From Flavobacterium soyae (lineage in GTDB: Bacteria > Bacteroidota > Bacteroidia > Flavobacteriales > Flavobacteriaceae), in NCBI RefSeq assembly GCF_021245985.1, contig NZ_JAJQXA010000018.1, forward strand, positions 1 to 64,000: 64,000 bases of DNA, in the 5' to 3' direction. The first letter of the stretch is position 1. Every line of letters begins with the position of its first letter. Below the pieces are notes generated by a model. That model was not told the DNA's origin and searched no databases. It saw only the letters and a list, made by a program, of their open reading frames with translations. Positions 33,844 through 43,613 of this stretch are shown here, in pieces. The translations under genes and the position numbers were made by a program.

Positions 33844-35220
33844 TTATTTTGTCAATTCATTTTCTATTTCCTCTAAAGACTTTCCTTTGGTTTCCGGCAA
33901 AGAAACGCATAGGAAAAAATATCCTGCTAAGCAGATAATACCATACATCCAGAATGTCCCGTAAGAACCAAGGCTGCTATTTAGGATTGGAAATGTATAA
34001 GTAAGCACGAAGCAGGCTGTCCAGAGCGCGAAAGTTGAAACCGCCATTGCCATTGCACGAATTTTTATTGGGAATATTTCAGATAGAACTACCCAGGTAA
34101 TTGGTGCCAGTGTCATTGCATAACACGAAATTGCTGCAATAACAAGTCCCAGAACCGCAATTCCTGTTATTTCAAAATAATAGCAGGCACCTAATAAGGC
34201 ATATATGAGGAATAAACCAATTGAGCCAATAAGCATTAATGTTCTGCGTCCCCAACGGTCTACAAAGTACATTCCGACAAAAGTGAAAATTACATTCGTT
34301 AACCCCGTAATAATGATATTAAATAAGATGTCTGAAACACCATAACCTGCCGCTGAGAATACTTCCTGCGCATAATTAAAAATTACATTGATACCGCACC
34401 ATTGCTGGAAAACAGCAATTACAATTCCTAATAAAAGAATCTTTGGTATTTTGCCTTCAAAAAGCATTTTATAATTCACTTTTTCTTTGACGTCGCCTGC
34501 TCTTAATTTCAATTGCTCGATTTGTTCAGAAGCAAAAGCTTGTCCGCCAATTTTAGTAAAAATTGATTCGGCTTTTGCATAACGGTATTGACTTGCAAGC
34601 CATCTTGGACTTTCGGGTATAATTAATATTAAAACAAAAAAAACAACTGATGGAATTGCACCTGCCCAGAACATATAGCGCCAGCCCCATTGTCCGTTCC
34701 AGGAATTCAGTATATCCTGTCCTTCGATAATTGGATCAGCAATTAACCAATTCACAATTTGTGCCGCCAGTATTCCAATCACAACCGTAAGCTGATTTAT
34801 GGAAACAAATTTACCTCTGGATTCGCTTGGAGCGATTTCGGCTATATACATAGGAGAAAGATTAGACGCAATTCCTATTCCAACTCCGCCTACCACTCGC
34901 CAGACAATAAACCATTCAATCGTATCGACCAATCCGATACCTGCTGCAGCCAGTGTAAAAAAGACTGATGCAACAATCATTAACGGTTTTCTCCCATATT
35001 TGTCAGACAAGCTTCCGGAGATCATTACTCCCAGCAAACAGCCTAATATTGCACTTCCCATTACCCAGCCCTGCATAGAAGGCGAATTTGTAATATTAAA
35101 AAAAACTTCATAAAAAGGCTTTGCTCCTCCAATTACTACCCAGTCATATCCAAATAGTAAACCGCCCATTGCTGAAACTAATGCAATGAAAAGCAGGTAC
35201 GAAGAATTGAACTTACTCAT
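33844..35220 (-). CDS. Sugar porter family MFS transporter (sugar/H+ symporter)
   Basis: A 458-residue inner-membrane transporter with twelve predicted helices. It carries the sugar-porter signatures: GGLLFGYDWVVIGG in helix 1, DKYGRKP after helix 2, PESPRWLA before the central loop, DRWGRRTLM after helix 8, and PETKGKSLEEIE at the C-terminus. It resembles XylE/AraE-type proton symporters for pentoses or hexoses. It is the first gene of the operon with DUF5107 and GH2, and likely imports a monosaccharide or small product of PUL 1 from the periplasm. Confidence 0.92.
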   Translation of the reverse strand: MSKFNSSYLLFIALVSAMGGLLFGYDWVVIGGAKPFYEVFFNITNSPSMQGWVMGSAILGCLLGVMISGSLSDKYGRKPLMIVASVFFTLAAAGIGLVDTIEWFIVWRVVGGVGIGIASNLSPMYIAEIAPSESRGKFVSINQLTVVIGILAAQIVNWLIADPIIEGQDILNSWNGQWGWRYMFWAGAIPSVVFFVLILIIPESPRWLASQYRYAKAESIFTKIGGQAFASEQIEQLKLRAGDVKEKVNYKMLFEGKIPKILLLGIVIAVFQQWCGINVIFNYAQEVFSAAGYGVSDILFNIIITGLTNVIFTFVGMYFVDRWGRRTLMLIGSIGLFLIYALLGACYYFEITGIAVLGLVIAAISCYAMTLAPITWVVLSEIFPIKIRAMAMAVSTFALWTACFVLTYTFPILNSSLGSYGTFWMYGIICLAGYFFLCVSLPETKGKSLEEIENELTK

Positions 35221-35537
35221 ATATTTATATTTTAAATTAATTTATCGATTACAAATATCGTTACTTGATAAGGCTGTGAAAATGTAATATTTCAGTAAAA
35301 CATGTATAAAAAGCCGATTTGAAACAAAACCTTATCATACCCAAAATAAAAAATCATTTTTTTTACATTAAATCTATTTTTAGTGTTAAAAGCTACGAAT
35401 AAAAAAGTTACACAACATAAAAAATACCTTGCTAATATTACAGCACAAGCTTTTATTACGTAATTTCGATCACTATTTTATTATAATATGTAAATTTTCA
35501 CGGTTTGATAAAATTTAGATTTTAGCATATTATTTCT
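35221..35537. other. Divergent promoter region between transporter and AraC genes
   Basis: A gene-free region. A near-match to the -7 box on the minus strand (GATATTTG, 35252-35259) could serve the transporter operon, with no good -33 element. No clear palindrome was found. An AraC-type site is expected here but cannot be pinned down by eye. Confidence 0.35.
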
Positions 35538-35545
35538 TAGATTTG
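35538..35545 (+). promoter_or_regulatory. Candidate -7 box of the AraC regulator gene
   Basis: TAGATTTG matches TANNTTTG exactly, 38 bases before the start codon at 35584. A TTTAG at 35514-35518 sits about 19 bases upstream in place of a canonical TTTG. Confidence 0.4.
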
Positions 35546-35583
35546 GTTTTTAATACATAATAAATGGTTCTCATTTTAAAAAT

Positions 35584-36468
35584 ATGGATCAGATAGCAGA
35601 TGGATTTAAAGGCGAAAGAGCCATTGTTGTTCCTTATAGTGTACGCAATTTTCAGTCAGAAAATGAGCTGACAAAAAATGTATTTATTACCCATATTGGT
35701 TATTATCCCAATGCAAAATATCATTTCAGAAAACGATCAAAAGGCGCTCTTGAAAACATTCTTATTTATTGCGAAAACGGAAAAGGCTTTATCACTTTTG
35801 AAGATGAACAATTTTCACTTACTAAAGATCAGGCTTTTATTATTCCGGCCCATAAAGCGCATAGCTATGAAGCCGAAATATCAAAACCGTGGAGCATTTA
35901 CTGGCTGCATTTTAAAGGAATAAATACTTCTTTACACGATTCTGTCACAGGAAAAATTATAAACCTGAACGACGCGGGATTATCCGACCGGCTGAACCTG
36001 TTTGAAGAAATTTATCAAAATCTGGAAATGGGTTTTTATCCTGATAATCTTGAATATTCCAGCATTTGTTTACAGCATTTTTTGGCCAGTATAAAATATA
36101 CAGATCAATTTTTAAAAATAAGAACTGCCGATGCAGAGGTTTTAGATGTAATACCTATGAGCATCATTTATATGAAAAACAACCTGACCAATAAGATAAC
36201 ACTGCATGAAATCGCACAGCATGCAGGGTATTCGAGTTCTTATTTTGGGGCTTTATTTCTTGAAAAAACATCCTGCACCCCTATGGATTATTACAATCAG
36301 TTGAAAATTCAGAAATCGTGTTCACTTTTGCAATTCAGTACTATGAAAATAAAAGAAATTGCTTATCATTTAGGCTATTATGATCCGTTTCATTTTTCAA
36401 AAACATTCAGATTGGTCATGGAAATATCGCCGAGAGAATATCGTCTGAGATACAAAAATCAAGTGTAA
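35584..36468 (+). CDS. AraC-family transcriptional regulator
   Basis: A 294-residue protein with an N-terminal cupin-like AraC ligand-binding domain (about 30-140; ILIYCENGKGFITFEDEQF, FIIPAHKAHSYEA, WSIYWLHFKG). Two helix-turn-helix units lie at about 185-290 (ITLHEIAQHAGYSSSYFGALF; IKEIAYHLGYYDPFHFSKTFR). This is the architecture of AraC/RhaS-type sugar sensors. It is divergent from the transporter-DUF5107-GH2 operon and so probably controls it. It converges on the hybrid regulator gene at 36509. Confidence 0.9.
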   Translation: MDQIADGFKGERAIVVPYSVRNFQSENELTKNVFITHIGYYPNAKYHFRKRSKGALENILIYCENGKGFITFEDEQFSLTKDQAFIIPAHKAHSYEAEISKPWSIYWLHFKGINTSLHDSVTGKIINLNDAGLSDRLNLFEEIYQNLEMGFYPDNLEYSSICLQHFLASIKYTDQFLKIRTADAEVLDVIPMSIIYMKNNLTNKITLHEIAQHAGYSSSYFGALFLEKTSCTPMDYYNQLKIQKSCSLLQFSTMKIKEIAYHLGYYDPFHFSKTFRLVMEISPREYRLRYKNQV

Positions 36469-36508
36469 ATTTTCAATTGACCAGATCCCAACAGGTTTTA
36501 AAAAACTA

Positions 36509-39500
36509 TTATTTAATAATATTCAAATCCGAATTAAAGGAACTCTTGTACTTTTTAATATATTCTGATGGCGTCATTCCGAAGAGTTTTACAAACTGCT
36601 GTCTGAAATATTTTGGATCTTCAAATCCAACTTCGGCACTTGCCTGAGTAATATTCATATCTTCGGTCAGCATTAACATGGCTGCTCTTCGAATACGAAC
36701 TGAACGTATAAAAGCATTTAAAGTCTGTCCCGAAATAATCTTGATTTTTGTATAAAGCGTTCTATGGCTCATTCCCATTTCGAGGGCAAAGTTTTTGATT
36801 GTAAAATCTCTTTTATGAATATTGGCTTCTACTATATCAATACATTTTTTTAGCATTTCCTGATATTCTACCGGAACTTTCTGGGTATTTTCTTTTAGTG
36901 TAATGCTGTCTAAGAAATAAGTACGCAGGTTGCTTCGGTTTCGCAGTAAAGATTCTACACGTGCTTTGAGTATATCATCGTCAAATGGTTTTGTGATATA
37001 ATCATCGGCGCCATCATTTATTCCCTGTAAATGGGTTTCAGGATTTTTTGATGCTGTCAGCAGAATTACGGGTATATGAGACAAGTCGTTGCTTTCTTTT
37101 ATTTTTCGGCATAACTCTAAACCATCCATTTCTTCCATTGTAATATCGCTGATTACAAGGTCCGGCATATGTTTTTTTGTCAGTTTTAAGCCTTCTTCCC
37201 CATTTTCGGCACTATAAACGACATAGTTTTCTGAGAATAATTTTATCAGATAGGCTCTGATTTCCTGGTTGTCATCAATAATTAAAATGGTGCGTTTTTC
37301 AGTAAGCATGATTTTTTGGAAATCACTTTCTGAAACTATACTATTTGAAACAGCATTGTTTTCTTCAGCATCATCAATTATTAATTCATCAAATAGCTGA
37401 CTTCTTTGCGGAGCATCATTTGTAATTTCGACATTTTCAAAGTGGCTGTTTCCTTTCAGGAAAGTTAGTTTAAAGGTACTTCCTTTCCCTACTTCACTTT
37501 CGCAGCTTACTTTACCTTTATGTTTATCTACAAAATATTTAACAATAAAAAGTCCAATTCCAAAACCGGTTCCAATTGAAACTTTTGAATTGATCTGTTT
37601 GAATTTTTCGAAAATAACCTCAATATCTTTTTTCTCGATTCCGTCGCCGCTATCAGAGATTTCAAGAAAAACCTCATCATCACTTTCTGTCACTATCAAA
37701 TTAATTTCTCCGCCAATTGGTGTGTACTTAAAGGCATTTGACATTAAATTGAATAATGAAATCTCAATTTTTTCATAATCGCCGATAATCACAATTTCAT
37801 GACCCGGAATTGTAAAATTATAATTGATGCTTTTATCTTTTGCCTGATTTACAAAACATTGATAAACTTCATTACAAAGATTATTTACATTTATTGGGGA
37901 TAAACGCAATGAATCGGCATCATTTTCTGCTTTTCTAAAAAGAAGCAGCTGATCTACAAGGCTTAAAAGTCTTCTGGCATTTCGGTGCGCAATGGCCAAA
38001 TCGCTTCCCGAAGAACCGTTTTGAACATTTTCTTTCTGAACTGCTTTTTTCAGCGGATTTATTATCAGCGAAAGCGGTGTTCTAAATTCATGCGAAATAT
38101 AAGTAAACATAGAAGACTGCTTTTCGGCAATTTCCTTTTCTTTCTTGCTTTCTAACTCTGCAATTTTTACTTTATATTTTAGTTTTTCTTTGTTTTTATG
38201 ATAATCCAGATAAACGAAAAGAAGTCCTGAAATACTCAATATATACAATAAATAGGCCCACCAGGTTCTGTACCAGGGCGGCAGGACTTGTATCGAAACA
38301 AGGCTGACTTCTTTGTTCCAGCCGCCTTTAAAATTGGTTGTTTTTACTTTAAAAGTATATTTTCCTTCGGGAAGTCTTGAATAATTTGCTTTTCGGGCCT
38401 GACCCACATAATTCCATTGCTCGTCCCAGTTCTCTAAAAAATAAGCATAATTTATTTTGTCTGCGTTATTATAATCTAAGGCAACAAATTCTAATGATAA
38501 AGTGGTTTGATCGTAAGCCAGTTCGACTTCTTTTATTTTTTCAGAATCGGTTGTAATTGCTGCTTTACTTTCTTCTATTAGCTGATTGTTAACATAAAAA
38601 TCTGTCAGCAAAACATTGTTCTTTTGGTTGAATCCTTTTATTGCTTCGGGAAAAAAGACGTTAAAACCGTTTATACCGCCAAAAAGAAATTCTCCTGTCG
38701 ATAATTGAAGTCCGGCATTAAAACTAAACTGGTTGCTTTGTAAACCATCATTTACAGAAAAATTGCGAAACGTTTTTCTTTTTTTATCAAATCGGCAGAC
38801 ACCATTATAAGTACTCATCCATAGGTTTCCTTCCTTATCTTCTAATAATCTTAAAATCGTATTTGAAGGCAGTCCGTCATCTGATGTAAATCTCTTGAAA
38901 TTATTGGTTTTACGGTCATACAATACCAATCCGCCTTCTTGTGTTCCGAGCCAGAGATTTTTGTCTTTGTCTTCATGAATACATCGAATTGGATTGCTAA
39001 AAGCTATTTTTACAATCTTTCTGATATTTTTTTCTATTGAAAATAATGTACCATAATTGGCACCCCAAAGTTTCCCGTCTTTAGTTTCTATAAGACATTG
39101 CAGATTATTAATGGTTCTGTCAAAAAGAACAAAATTATTTTTAGTACGATCAAAAAGATACAAAGAACCTTCGTTAGTGGCACTTGCCCAAATATTGGCT
39201 TTTGAATCTTTATAAACAAACCAAATATTCTTTTCAATTTGTTTCGTGTACGGATTGTAACAAGAAAATCGTGTTACGCTATTGTCTTTTTTATTAATGC
39301 GGTTTATTCCTCCGGCCCAGGTCGAAATCCAGATATCGTTATTATTATCGCGGGTAATTCCGGTTATAAAAGTGCTTGAAAGAGCGTTGCTATAATTAAC
39401 GTACGTATTATTTTTTCGGTTCCAGTATTTTAAACCTGCACCATCTGTACCCACCCATATATTCCTTTTTTCGTCTTCGCAAAAAGACAAAATAAAGTTT

Positions 39501-40549
39501 TCGGCAGGGTCTTTTGCATTGTACCTAATGCTTTTAAAATATTTAGGTGTATTGCTCAACATACTGATTCCGCCCCGTAACGAGCCAAACCATTTGTTTC
39601 CTGACTTATCTTCGTATAAACTCCAAACCGAATTGCTTTTGGCCAGCTGATTACCTTGTATGTTATTTTGGGCAATTGCTGTTTGATTTGTTCTGTCCAC
39701 TTTAAAAATCCCGCAGCCGTCTGTTGTGATCCAGATTTCTTTTTTCTTATCCAAAAGAATATCGGTAACACTGCATTTTACTGTAAAGTAATTTCCTGAA
39801 AGTGCACCAGATTTTGTATTGAAAAGAAAAAGTCCTTCATCTGTTCCTAACCAAAGATTTTCATCAGGAGCTAATTTCATTGCCTTTACTTCTTTGGAAA
39901 GTGGAAAAACTACTTTTAAACTTTTAGAAGTATAACTGTAACTGCAAATTCCAACATTTCTAACGTAAACCCAGCAATGCGCCTTTTTTTTATCATCCTG
40001 AAGTGCAATTGCATCATAATTGCTAACACTGATCCTGCTGCCCAATACATTTAACGGAATATGTTTTCCAACAAAAGTGCCATTTTCAAAAGTAATTAAG
40101 CCTAAATTTTGAGAAGCAATTAATACCAGATTCTCAGACACAGACCGCATTTGATGAATGATATCTTTTAGAACTTTTGGCTTTTGATCCGATAAAATAA
40201 ACTGAACAGGATTAAATCTGTTATTGGTTTTATTGTAAACACAAACACCATTTGCGCCTCCAACCCAGATATTTTTTTTAGAATCACCTTCAATATCATA
40301 GATTGTATTAAACAATAATGATTTTGGATCGTTGATTCGGTTTCTAAAAACTTTAAAATTGTAGCCGTCGTATCGGTTTAAGCCATCGTAAGTTCCAAAC
40401 CACATAAAACCTTCGCTGTCCTGAAATATAGTTGTTACGGAATTATTGGATAATCCGTCGGATATATCAAGAAATTTAACCGGATAATCTTGCGAGTATC
40501 CAGAAAATGAAAAGCCTATTAGTAGAATATATAAAACAAAATGCTTCAA
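36509..40549 (-). CDS. Hybrid two-component system regulator (HTCS) of PUL 1
   Basis: A 1346-residue one-protein signalling system. A signal peptide is followed by a periplasmic sensor of repeated two-component-propeller blades (LSNNSVTTIFQDSEGFMWFG, NIWVGGANGV, NLWLGTQEG) to about 650, then a Y_Y_Y domain at about 690-755. A membrane helix is at about 770. The kinase has its phospho-histidine in YISHEFRTPLS at about 818 and an ATPase domain with GTGFGIGLFIVKYF. A receiver domain has its aspartate in LVISDITME at about 1134, and an AraC HTH ends the protein (about 1250-1340). Such proteins sense an oligosaccharide in the periplasm and activate nearby susCD genes. PUL 1 is the obvious target. 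Confidence 0.93.
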   Translation of the reverse strand: MKHFVLYILLIGFSFSGYSQDYPVKFLDISDGLSNNSVTTIFQDSEGFMWFGTYDGLNRYDGYNFKVFRNRINDPKSLLFNTIYDIEGDSKKNIWVGGANGVCVYNKTNNRFNPVQFILSDQKPKVLKDIIHQMRSVSENLVLIASQNLGLITFENGTFVGKHIPLNVLGSRISVSNYDAIALQDDKKKAHCWVYVRNVGICSYSYTSKSLKVVFPLSKEVKAMKLAPDENLWLGTDEGLFLFNTKSGALSGNYFTVKCSVTDILLDKKKEIWITTDGCGIFKVDRTNQTAIAQNNIQGNQLAKSNSVWSLYEDKSGNKWFGSLRGGISMLSNTPKYFKSIRYNAKDPAENFILSFCEDEKRNIWVGTDGAGLKYWNRKNNTYVNYSNALSSTFITGITRDNNNDIWISTWAGGINRINKKDNSVTRFSCYNPYTKQIEKNIWFVYKDSKANIWASATNEGSLYLFDRTKNNFVLFDRTINNLQCLIETKDGKLWGANYGTLFSIEKNIRKIVKIAFSNPIRCIHEDKDKNLWLGTQEGGLVLYDRKTNNFKRFTSDDGLPSNTILRLLEDKEGNLWMSTYNGVCRFDKKRKTFRNFSVNDGLQSNQFSFNAGLQLSTGEFLFGGINGFNVFFPEAIKGFNQKNNVLLTDFYVNNQLIEESKAAITTDSEKIKEVELAYDQTTLSLEFVALDYNNADKINYAYFLENWDEQWNYVGQARKANYSRLPEGKYTFKVKTTNFKGGWNKEVSLVSIQVLPPWYRTWWAYLLYILSISGLLFVYLDYHKNKEKLKYKVKIAELESKKEKEIAEKQSSMFTYISHEFRTPLSLIINPLKKAVQKENVQNGSSGSDLAIAHRNARRLLSLVDQLLLFRKAENDADSLRLSPINVNNLCNEVYQCFVNQAKDKSINYNFTIPGHEIVIIGDYEKIEISLFNLMSNAFKYTPIGGEINLIVTESDDEVFLEISDSGDGIEKKDIEVIFEKFKQINSKVSIGTGFGIGLFIVKYFVDKHKGKVSCESEVGKGSTFKLTFLKGNSHFENVEITNDAPQRSQLFDELIIDDAEENNAVSNSIVSESDFQKIMLTEKRTILIIDDNQEIRAYLIKLFSENYVVYSAENGEEGLKLTKKHMPDLVISDITMEEMDGLELCRKIKESNDLSHIPVILLTASKNPETHLQGINDGADDYITKPFDDDILKARVESLLRNRSNLRTYFLDSITLKENTQKVPVEYQEMLKKCIDIVEANIHKRDFTIKNFALEMGMSHRTLYTKIKIISGQTLNAFIRSVRIRRAAMLMLTEDMNITQASAEVGFEDPKYFRQQFVKLFGMTPSEYIKKYKSSFNSDLNIIK

Positions 40550-40624
40550 AACGTAATTTTTAATTTACTTGTAAAAAGTACAATTATAAGCTAATTTTAT
40601 AGATAATTCACATTAATCACTAGA

Positions 40625-40632
40625 CAAAAATA
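40625..40632 (-). promoter_or_regulatory. Candidate -7 box of the PUL 1 HTCS gene
   Basis: TATTTTTG on the minus strand fits TANNTTTG and is 76 bases before the start codon at 40549. There is no clear -33 TTG. Confidence 0.3.
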
Positions 40633-40760
40633 ACATTAACTTCTTTATTTATGAGATTTTACCTTGAATGTTTATTTTTAATAAACTAATACCTATAAAC
40701 TAATAATGTTAAGAAAAGAAACACATATTACATAAAATATCTCGAAAATACTTAAAACAT

Positions 40761-40794
40761 AAACCCCTTAAAAACAATATTTTTTAAGGGGTTT
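40761..40794 (-). terminator. Terminator of the fructan operon
   Basis: AAACCCCTTAAAA and TTTTAAGGGGTTT form a long perfect stem with a short loop and A/T-rich flanks, 22 bases after the fructokinase stop at 40816. It separates the PUL 2 operon from the HTCS gene of PUL 1. Confidence 0.8.
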
Positions 40795-40815
40795 ATTATC
40801 TAAAATTATATCTGG

Positions 40816-41721
40816 CTATACTTTAACTTTCAACATTAAATTTTCAATTTTAGAATTCGAAATTTCCGGGTTTGCCCCCGGCGCTTCGGCAACTAAAGCT
40901 CCTACTGCACAAGCAAAATCGATAGCGGTCTGCGGTGCTTTTCCGGTAAGTAATGATGTTATTAAAGCTGCTAAAAAGGAATCGCCCGCTCCTACTGTGT
41001 CGGCAACTTCAACAGGATAACCTCCGTTTTCATAAAGCTGTCCTTCCCACATTAACAAAGCTCCGTGTTTACCTTTAGTTACACACATAGCGGTTACTTT
41101 GTTTTTTTTTGCAATAAAATGCATATTGTCTTCTAAACTTACAAAAGGCGATTGCATTGCTGCGGCAATTTCTAACAATTCTTCATCATTAAACTTAATA
41201 AAATTGGCTGAATGCATTAATTGTTCCAGAATTTCATACGAATAATGGGGTTTTCTTAAATTGACATCAAAAACCTTATAAGCATTGGTTTGCAGCAATT
41301 CTTCCAGAGATTGTCTTGATACTTCGTCTCTGCAGACCAAACTTCCGTAAATTAAAACATCGGCATTGGCGGCTAAGTTTTTAGCAGAATCGTTCAATAC
41401 AATTTTATCCCAGGCCGATGGATAACTGATTTCATAACTCGCAGAACCACGTTCATTCAGTGTCACGTTTACTAATCCGGTTGCAAAATTTTCTGTCTGC
41501 ATAATAGCATTCGTTTCAAGTCCTAAACTTTTTACCTGATCAATAATCGCTTTCCCGTCTTCATCTTTTCCTACACAGCTAATCATGGCTACTTCGCAGC
41601 CTAATGTTTTCATACGCAAAGCCACATTTAGAGGTGCACCGCCAATCTTTTTTTCATTGGCAAAAACATCCCAAAGTACCTCTCCATAAGCTACTGCTTT
41701 AAGATTTTCTCCGTTATTCAT
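40816..41721 (-). CDS. PfkB-family fructokinase
   Basis: A 301-residue cytosolic sugar kinase of the ribokinase/PfkB family. The N-terminal GEVLWDVF and KKIGGAPLNVALRMKTLGCEVAMISCVGKDEDG match the family's substrate-binding signature. The C-terminal ADTVGAGDSFLAAL has the anion hole and catalytic aspartate (GAGD). It is the last gene of the fructan operon, 179 bases after susD, and the expected step after inulin or levan hydrolysis is phosphorylation of free fructose to fructose-6-phosphate. Confidence 0.9.
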   Translation of the reverse strand: MNNGENLKAVAYGEVLWDVFANEKKIGGAPLNVALRMKTLGCEVAMISCVGKDEDGKAIIDQVKSLGLETNAIMQTENFATGLVNVTLNERGSASYEISYPSAWDKIVLNDSAKNLAANADVLIYGSLVCRDEVSRQSLEELLQTNAYKVFDVNLRKPHYSYEILEQLMHSANFIKFNDEELLEIAAAMQSPFVSLEDNMHFIAKKNKVTAMCVTKGKHGALLMWEGQLYENGGYPVEVADTVGAGDSFLAALITSLLTGKAPQTAIDFACAVGALVAEAPGANPEISNSKIENLMLKVKV

Positions 41722-41762
41722 TCTAAAATTATTTTATATTACTATTATTCTGTTTGTATAAT

Positions 41763-41797
41763 CTGAAGGTTAGAAAAAATGCCGTTTTATCCTTCAG
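41763..41797. other. Hairpin between susD and fructokinase genes
   Basis: CTGAAGG (41763-41769) and CCTTCAG (41791-41797) form a perfect 7-bp stem with a 21-base loop and no T-run on the minus strand. It could be a processing site or partial attenuator that sets fructokinase expression below that of susCD. Confidence 0.35.
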
Positions 41798-41900
41798 CAG
41801 TTAATCCTCATTTATTTTTGTCTCTTCTGTAAATGCGATTCGTTAAAGCCGCTTTTCCGTTAATGTAAAGTTAAGCAACAATTTCAAATCATTCTAATCA

Positions 41901-43592
41901 TTAATAACCTGGATTTTGTTTGTATAATCCCTGACTGAAATTAATTTGTTTTAACGGAATTGGGCAATACTCTTCTTTATGAGCATCAAAAAAGGCATCC
42001 TGATAATAGGTTCGTTTTGTTTTTTCTCCAGCATAAAAGTCATTTAATACCTGATCTGTAACGCCCCAGCGAACTAAATCAAAGAAACGATTTCCTTCCA
42101 TCGCCAGTTCTAAACGACGTTCCCAACGCATGGCTTTACGGGCAAACTCTTGTGTCCAGTTGCAATTCACTCCATCAACATAAGTGTTGATTTTAAAGTT
42201 GTTCACATATGGTAATCTTCCTGTACTCTGCGCCGCTCTTTCTCTAATTTGATTAATTAACGGTAAAGCTTCTGCTTGTCTTCCTAATTCAATCAAAGCT
42301 TCGGCACGCATTAAAATCACATCGGCATAACGAATCTGGATTCTGTTTTTTGAATTTCCATAAAACGGATCAATATTCACTACACAGCTGCAGCTTGGAG
42401 CTACGTTTTCTTTTAAAGAAGCAAAATATCCGTACGTTCCAGGAGATCTTACCCAGGCTTCAACATATAAAAATTCAGGATCGTATTTATAAGGCAAACC
42501 GGGCATTGCAACGGTGTGATATAATCTTGGATCAACTGTATTTGCATTTATGTTTTTATAATCAAAATCCTGATTGTTGTAGGTATCAAATTCCGGCAAA
42601 CCGTTTGTTCCGGTTTTAAAAGCATTTACTAAGTTTTGACTTGGTTTATGAAAATCGCAGCATCCTAAACCTTGCGGAGTCGAAAGAACATCCGAAAAAT
42701 TTAATCTTCCGTATAAAGTTCCGTCATTGTCTGAAAATTGAATTGAAAAGATTGATTCTGCTCCGTTTTCATAAGTTCCCGGCAAAAAGTTATTGGCATA
42801 ATCAGGTTCTAAACTTGCTTTCCCAATTACTTTATCGGTCGCTGCAATTACTTCCAGCAAATGCTGCTGATTGATTCCTGTAACGGCAAATGTTTCGTCT
42901 TGTGTATAAGCCTGATACAAACGCGTTTTTGCTAAATAAGCATAAGCAGCTTTTTGAGTGGCACGCCCAACTTGTGGCTGTGTTTCCGGCAGATTATCGG
43001 CAGCAGCCTGAAAATCTTCAGCAATTTTGTTCCAAAGTTCTTCGTTTGTAAGTGCTTTGTTTGAAATCGTTTTGTAATCTTCCACAGGAACATCTTCTGT
43101 GATATAAGGAATGTTTCTGAACATGATTTTCAGCATAAAATAAAAATGTCCTCTTAAAAAACGCATTTCGGCCATACGTGTTTTTTTCAACGGATAATCA
43201 GCTTCCGAAATTTGCTCTAATGCTTTCAAAGCTTTATTGGCTCTTGAAACTCCTACATAACTTATGTACCAAAAAGAATCTAATTCACCAAAATCAGGTC
43301 TGATATTATTTGAAACTTCAAAAAAGTGAAAATCCTGAATATCGTTAGTTCCGCTTCCGCCTTTATAAGCATCATCAGAACGAACATTTCCAAATGGCCA
43401 CAAACTGTATGGCGAGTCATAATGGTCATTTCCTAATTGTGCATAGGCTGCATTCATAAACCCTTCTACTGATTCCGGTGTCACAATATCTTCTTCAGAT
43501 AAAACGCCGCGCGGATCATTTTCAAGAAAATCTGAACAGGAAGTGATGATTCCCATCACTAAAAATCCTGCTATATATAGTATTTTTTTCAT
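41901..43592 (-). CDS. SusD-like lipoprotein of the fructan locus
   Basis: A 563-residue RagB/SusD protein with lipobox ITSC (C19) followed by SDFLENDPRG. The helical part contains RFLRGHFYFMLKIMFRNIPYI and RYADVILMRAEALIELG. The C-terminus ends KQINFSQGLYKQNPGY, the standard SusD ending. It shows little similarity by eye to the SusD at 20819, as expected for a different glycan. It lies 21 bases after susC. It should bind fructan oligosaccharides over the SusC pore. Confidence 0.94.
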   Translation of the reverse strand: MKKILYIAGFLVMGIITSCSDFLENDPRGVLSEEDIVTPESVEGFMNAAYAQLGNDHYDSPYSLWPFGNVRSDDAYKGGSGTNDIQDFHFFEVSNNIRPDFGELDSFWYISYVGVSRANKALKALEQISEADYPLKKTRMAEMRFLRGHFYFMLKIMFRNIPYITEDVPVEDYKTISNKALTNEELWNKIAEDFQAAADNLPETQPQVGRATQKAAYAYLAKTRLYQAYTQDETFAVTGINQQHLLEVIAATDKVIGKASLEPDYANNFLPGTYENGAESIFSIQFSDNDGTLYGRLNFSDVLSTPQGLGCCDFHKPSQNLVNAFKTGTNGLPEFDTYNNQDFDYKNINANTVDPRLYHTVAMPGLPYKYDPEFLYVEAWVRSPGTYGYFASLKENVAPSCSCVVNIDPFYGNSKNRIQIRYADVILMRAEALIELGRQAEALPLINQIRERAAQSTGRLPYVNNFKINTYVDGVNCNWTQEFARKAMRWERRLELAMEGNRFFDLVRWGVTDQVLNDFYAGEKTKRTYYQDAFFDAHKEEYCPIPLKQINFSQGLYKQNPGY

Positions 43593-43613
43593 GTCTTTAG
43601 ATTTAAACTTTTA

